From Tetrastigma voinierianum (Eukaryota > Streptophyta > Magnoliopsida > Vitales > Vitaceae), in NCBI GenBank assembly GCA_016808115.1, contig JAEQBH010004671.1, forward strand, positions 1 to 64,000: DNA of 64,000 nt. Reading direction: 5' to 3'. Below, piece by piece: positions 61,118 to 64,000 of the stretch. The translations under genes and the position numbers were made by a program. Below the pieces are notes generated by a model. It did no database searches. It was given only the letters and a program-made list of their open reading frames with translations, and was not told where the DNA came from. Position 1 is the stretch's first letter, and every line of letters starts with the position of its first letter.

Positions 61118-63015
61118 CTCGAACTTCCTCTTGGTAATGCCTTAGTCATCCATATCAGCACCATTATCATCGATTATGAATTTTGAGCTATTTCAACAAC
61201 TTAGCATCCCGGCATCCCATATCCAATGATGCCTCATCGTCGATGTGCTTGAACCTTGAATGAAGGTTGAGTTCTTACCAAGATAAATAGCACTCATTTA
61301 TCCACGAATAGTAGATATTTATCTTGAACAACACCAAGCTCCTGCAATAATTTCTTCACTATAGCAACTCCTTGCATGCTTCGGTAATAGCAATAAATTC
61401 TGCCTCTGTAGTAGACAAAGCTACACACCTGCGCAGCACAGATTGCTTGAGTCACGGCTCCCCACCAAATTTAATCATAACACAGTGGACTTCACGGAAT
61501 CAATGTCTCAGCCATATAAGTGCAGTATCCACCACGGTAGGCTTATCATCACTAAAACAAGCATCACATTAACGGTATCTCGAAGATACCTGAAATCCAT
61601 TTACGACATTCCAGTATACACGGGGTTTATGAAATCTCTGTGGGTACCAACGGCATGTGCTATATACGGTCTTGTACACCATTGCATACATCAAACTTCC
61701 CACGACGGATGCATAGGAACCTTGCACATATATAATTTCTCATCTTGTTTGAGTGGACTTTGTTTAGAACTCGACCCAAAATGAGTAGCAAGAGGAGTGC
61801 TTACCACCTGGCCTTTTCCATGTGGAATCTCACATAACACTCTTTAATGTAGTGTTCTTGTGACGACCACAACTTTTCTCCTTTACACATCACGGATGAT
61901 TCTTATACCAGAATGCATTTGCGCTCCCATGTCCTTCATGGCAAATGACTTTCAAATTGCTCCTTTAACTTTTATCCCGATCCTTGGAAACATTTTTCCC
62001 AACAATAAGCATGTCATCAACATATAACGAGGATAATGAAGTCATCATTAGAAAACTTCGACAAAAAGACACAATGGTTAAGTAGTCTTCATATAGCCTT
62101 GCTCACACATAATAGACTCAAACTTCTTGTACACTTTGCTGGGCTGCTTAATTCATATAGGCTCTTCTGGCCTACACATAGTCTTCTTTCCGCCCAACAT
62201 AAGAAACCCATCCAGGTTATTCATATAGATCTCTTAACTGCAAATCACCATGAAAGAAAAGCGGTTTTTTCATCCATTTGCTCTACCTCCAAATCAAAGA
62301 GTAGCGACCCAGGCTTCGACAGTTCTAATGGATGACATTTTACCACGGGAGAAAATCTCATTAAAATCAGCACCTTCGCTGACTAAAGCCCTTCACCACT
62401 AATGCGGCACATACCTCGGAGACTTATAGTGTTACTTTCATGCTTCACCCTGAATCCACTGTATCCAGGCCCTCTTACCTTTAAGCTGACTTCACTAAAT
62501 CAGTGTGATTATCATGTAAGGATTTCATCTCATCCCTATTGCTTCATTGCATCCGGCCCTTTTTCTTTTCTTCAACATCTATGGCCTACGTAAAGCACTC
62601 GGGTTCTTCATCATACGGTAGAATCACATACTCATCGGAGAATACCTCCTAGAAGAATTTGTCTCTCTGTTGGACCTCCTGAGTTGAACTTGGTGGTTCG
62701 GTAGCATCGCTCAGTTTTCATCTTGTGACATGTCATGCTCCCTCTTCATCATCATCAAGAACATACACTTCCTTATGCGAGTTCTTGATCCGCAACATGT
62801 CACGAGCATCGGTGACCAGTTACGAATAGGCGTGAGCAGGTTAATCGGTACGCCATTGTCTTCCTTAGGTGTAGACTTCTCCATCTTATCAATGTCTTGG
62901 TTTGATCTTCCGTAGATTTCATCACGGCTTCTATGGCTTCTTCGATAGGATCATGAGACACAGCAACCAAATTCATCCTCACCATGCTTGATGAATATAC
63001 ATTGCCTTGTCACGT
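61118..63015 (-). pseudogene. Antisense copia: integrase linker, reverse transcriptase, RNase H (block M2)
   Basis: On the minus strand, right to left: CIFIGYGEDEFG-type near 63005-62970, the EPECF region near 62600, DEMKSLHD near 62540-62515, the EEIYMK region near 62240-62215, YVDDMLIVG at 62024-62002, RNase H ALSTTEAEFIAIT near 61425-61383, a HID motif near 61240, and KALPRG at the left end. It is a longer copy of the fragment at 27797-29045. Frameshifts and stops break it. Its 3' end runs straight into the TRIM-like LTR instead of its own LTR. Confidence 0.9.
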
Positions 63016-63019
63016 TCAG

Positions 63020-63277
63020 ATAAATATCTACTATTTGTGGATAGTCAGTCTTTATTTATCTGGTAAGAACTCAACCTTTCATTCAGGTCTAAGCTTGACA
63101 TGAGGTATCATTGAATCTGAGGATCGCTTTGGATGCTAAGTTGTTAAGAAATTTATGCAAAATTCATGCGATGATAATGGTGCTGATATGATGGCTAAGG
63201 CATTACGAGAGGAAGTTTGAAGTTTGTTGTGAGATCGCCGGTTTGGCGGTCATCTCATAGTTGTGAGGGGGGAGATT
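63020..63277 (+). pseudogene. Copia RNase H 3' end and polypurine tract, opposite orientation (M2)
   Basis: The plus strand starts within RNase H (gataaatatctactatttgtgg), continues through degraded HIDMRYH and GADMMAKAL-type motifs, and ends in gaggggggagat before the LTR. It is back to back with the antisense fragment, the same junction as at 29045. Confidence 0.85.
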
Positions 63278-63946
63278 TGTTAAGGTTTGGGCTCCTTCCT
63301 ATGTGGAGTAAAGCCTTGACATTGTGAGGCCCACTTGTCTCCCTTATTTAAGTGGAGAATTCGATTAGGGCACAAGAGTGTGCTCATTTTGTGAAATATA
63401 GCAACAAAGAGAGAAGGAAAAGAAAAGCTTTGTGATTTTCGCATCCACCAGGAAGCATTTCAGATTTAGCTGCCCGGTCGTTCAGATTGGATCGGGCTGA
63501 TTTTTTGGACAGAAGGTTCGGAGAAAGCGTGATACTTCATTCTTCTGGTTGGATCGTCAATACGATATCTGACGAGTGAGATAAATGCTTCGCGGTTATA
63601 TTACGCTTTTTAGGGGTCTTTCTTTTTTTCTTCTTATTTGCATTGGAAGCATTGGTGTTTGATTCTAGTTGTTGGCTATAGCACATTTTGGTGCGCTTGA
63701 CTCTCTTGTACCTCGGCCAGTCGTAGTGGAGCTATTTCTTTGAGTGCAGACGACCGTGGTTTTATCCTTTACTTTAAAGGGTTTTCCACGTTAAACAAAT
63801 TGTGTCTCTTATTGCTATTGATTTATGTTTTTTGCGCTATATTTTATTGGTCCTCCCTCATTAAGTTCTTGCAAGTAAAGGGAATTTAATTGTGCTACCT
63901 TTTTGCTCTGTTATTCGGTTGTTATTGTGTTGGCGGTTTCCTATCA
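63278..63946 (+). mobile_element. Copia LTR in block M2
   Basis: It starts TGTTAAGGTTTGGGC and ends CCTATCA, followed after one base by the primer site. It matches 29305-30003. Confidence 0.85.
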
Positions 63947-63947
63947 G

Positions 63948-63959
63948 TGGTATCGGAGC
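63948..63959 (+). promoter_or_regulatory. Primer binding site after the M2 LTR
   Basis: TGGTATCGGAGC has one change from the initiator-Met site. The window ends 41 bases later, in the leader equivalent to about 30018-30060. Confidence 0.8.
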
Positions 63960-64000
63960 GGGTTATCAACAAGTCTCGGCCTGGGAGAAGCTGGTTGTTG

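Overview
The window looks like nuclear DNA of a flowering plant. It is AT-rich and dominated by plant-type Ty1/copia and Ty3/gypsy LTR retrotransposons, with iMet- and Asp-type primer binding sites, a hAT-like MITE, many (AT)n microsatellites and one spliceless secreted proline-rich protein gene. I see no bacterial operons, no rRNA or tRNA genes and no organellar DNA. The species cannot be told. Nearly every coding stretch carries frameshifts and stops. Some are real decay, but copies of the same repeat differ by so many small indels that unpolished long-read sequence is a serious possibility.\n\nLayout. 1-3642: leader and long LTR of a minus-strand Ty3/gypsy element that continues off the left edge; its leader holds a regular array of eight palindromic units. 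4538-9604: degenerate plus-strand copia element (gag to RNase H, then a probable 3' LTR). 9605-17790: intergenic DNA with a MITE, a 429-bp tandem duplication and a minus-strand secreted proline-rich protein gene (13213-13798). 16250-25375: two tandem copies (U1, U2) of a ~5.2-kb unit. 25376-27797: 5' half of a copia element (copia A) inserted in U2. 27797-30211: rearranged block M1, built from a second copia in both orientations and bounded on the right by an inverted short LTR. 30212-47066: units U3 and U4; U3 carries a 2.77-kb gypsy-like insertion with a perfect 5-bp target duplication, and U4 carries a full-length degenerate copia (copia B, 40772-47006) at the same site as copia A. 47067-50480: mostly unassigned DNA with LTR fragments. 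50483-60801: second copy (X2) of the 6862-17790 block, including the copia remnant, MITE and proline-rich gene. 60802-64000: block M2, related to M1, running off the right edge.\n\nRelations. The window is a nested segmental duplication. X1 (6862-17790) matches X2 (50483-60801); U1+U2 match U3+U4; M1 matches M2. Shared and private insertions order the events: copia A/B went in before the U duplication; the gypsy-like insertion in U3 came after; block M sits at a site that is empty in U1, U2 and U4. The one host-type gene is the proline-rich secreted protein: copy 1 is readable except for a one-base frame discrepancy, and copy 2 is heavily broken. No defence, biosynthetic or other multi-gene system was found. 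The most unusual structures are the palindrome array, the head-to-head LTR pairs, the primer-binding sites inside the TSD-flanked insertion, and the inverted copia block.
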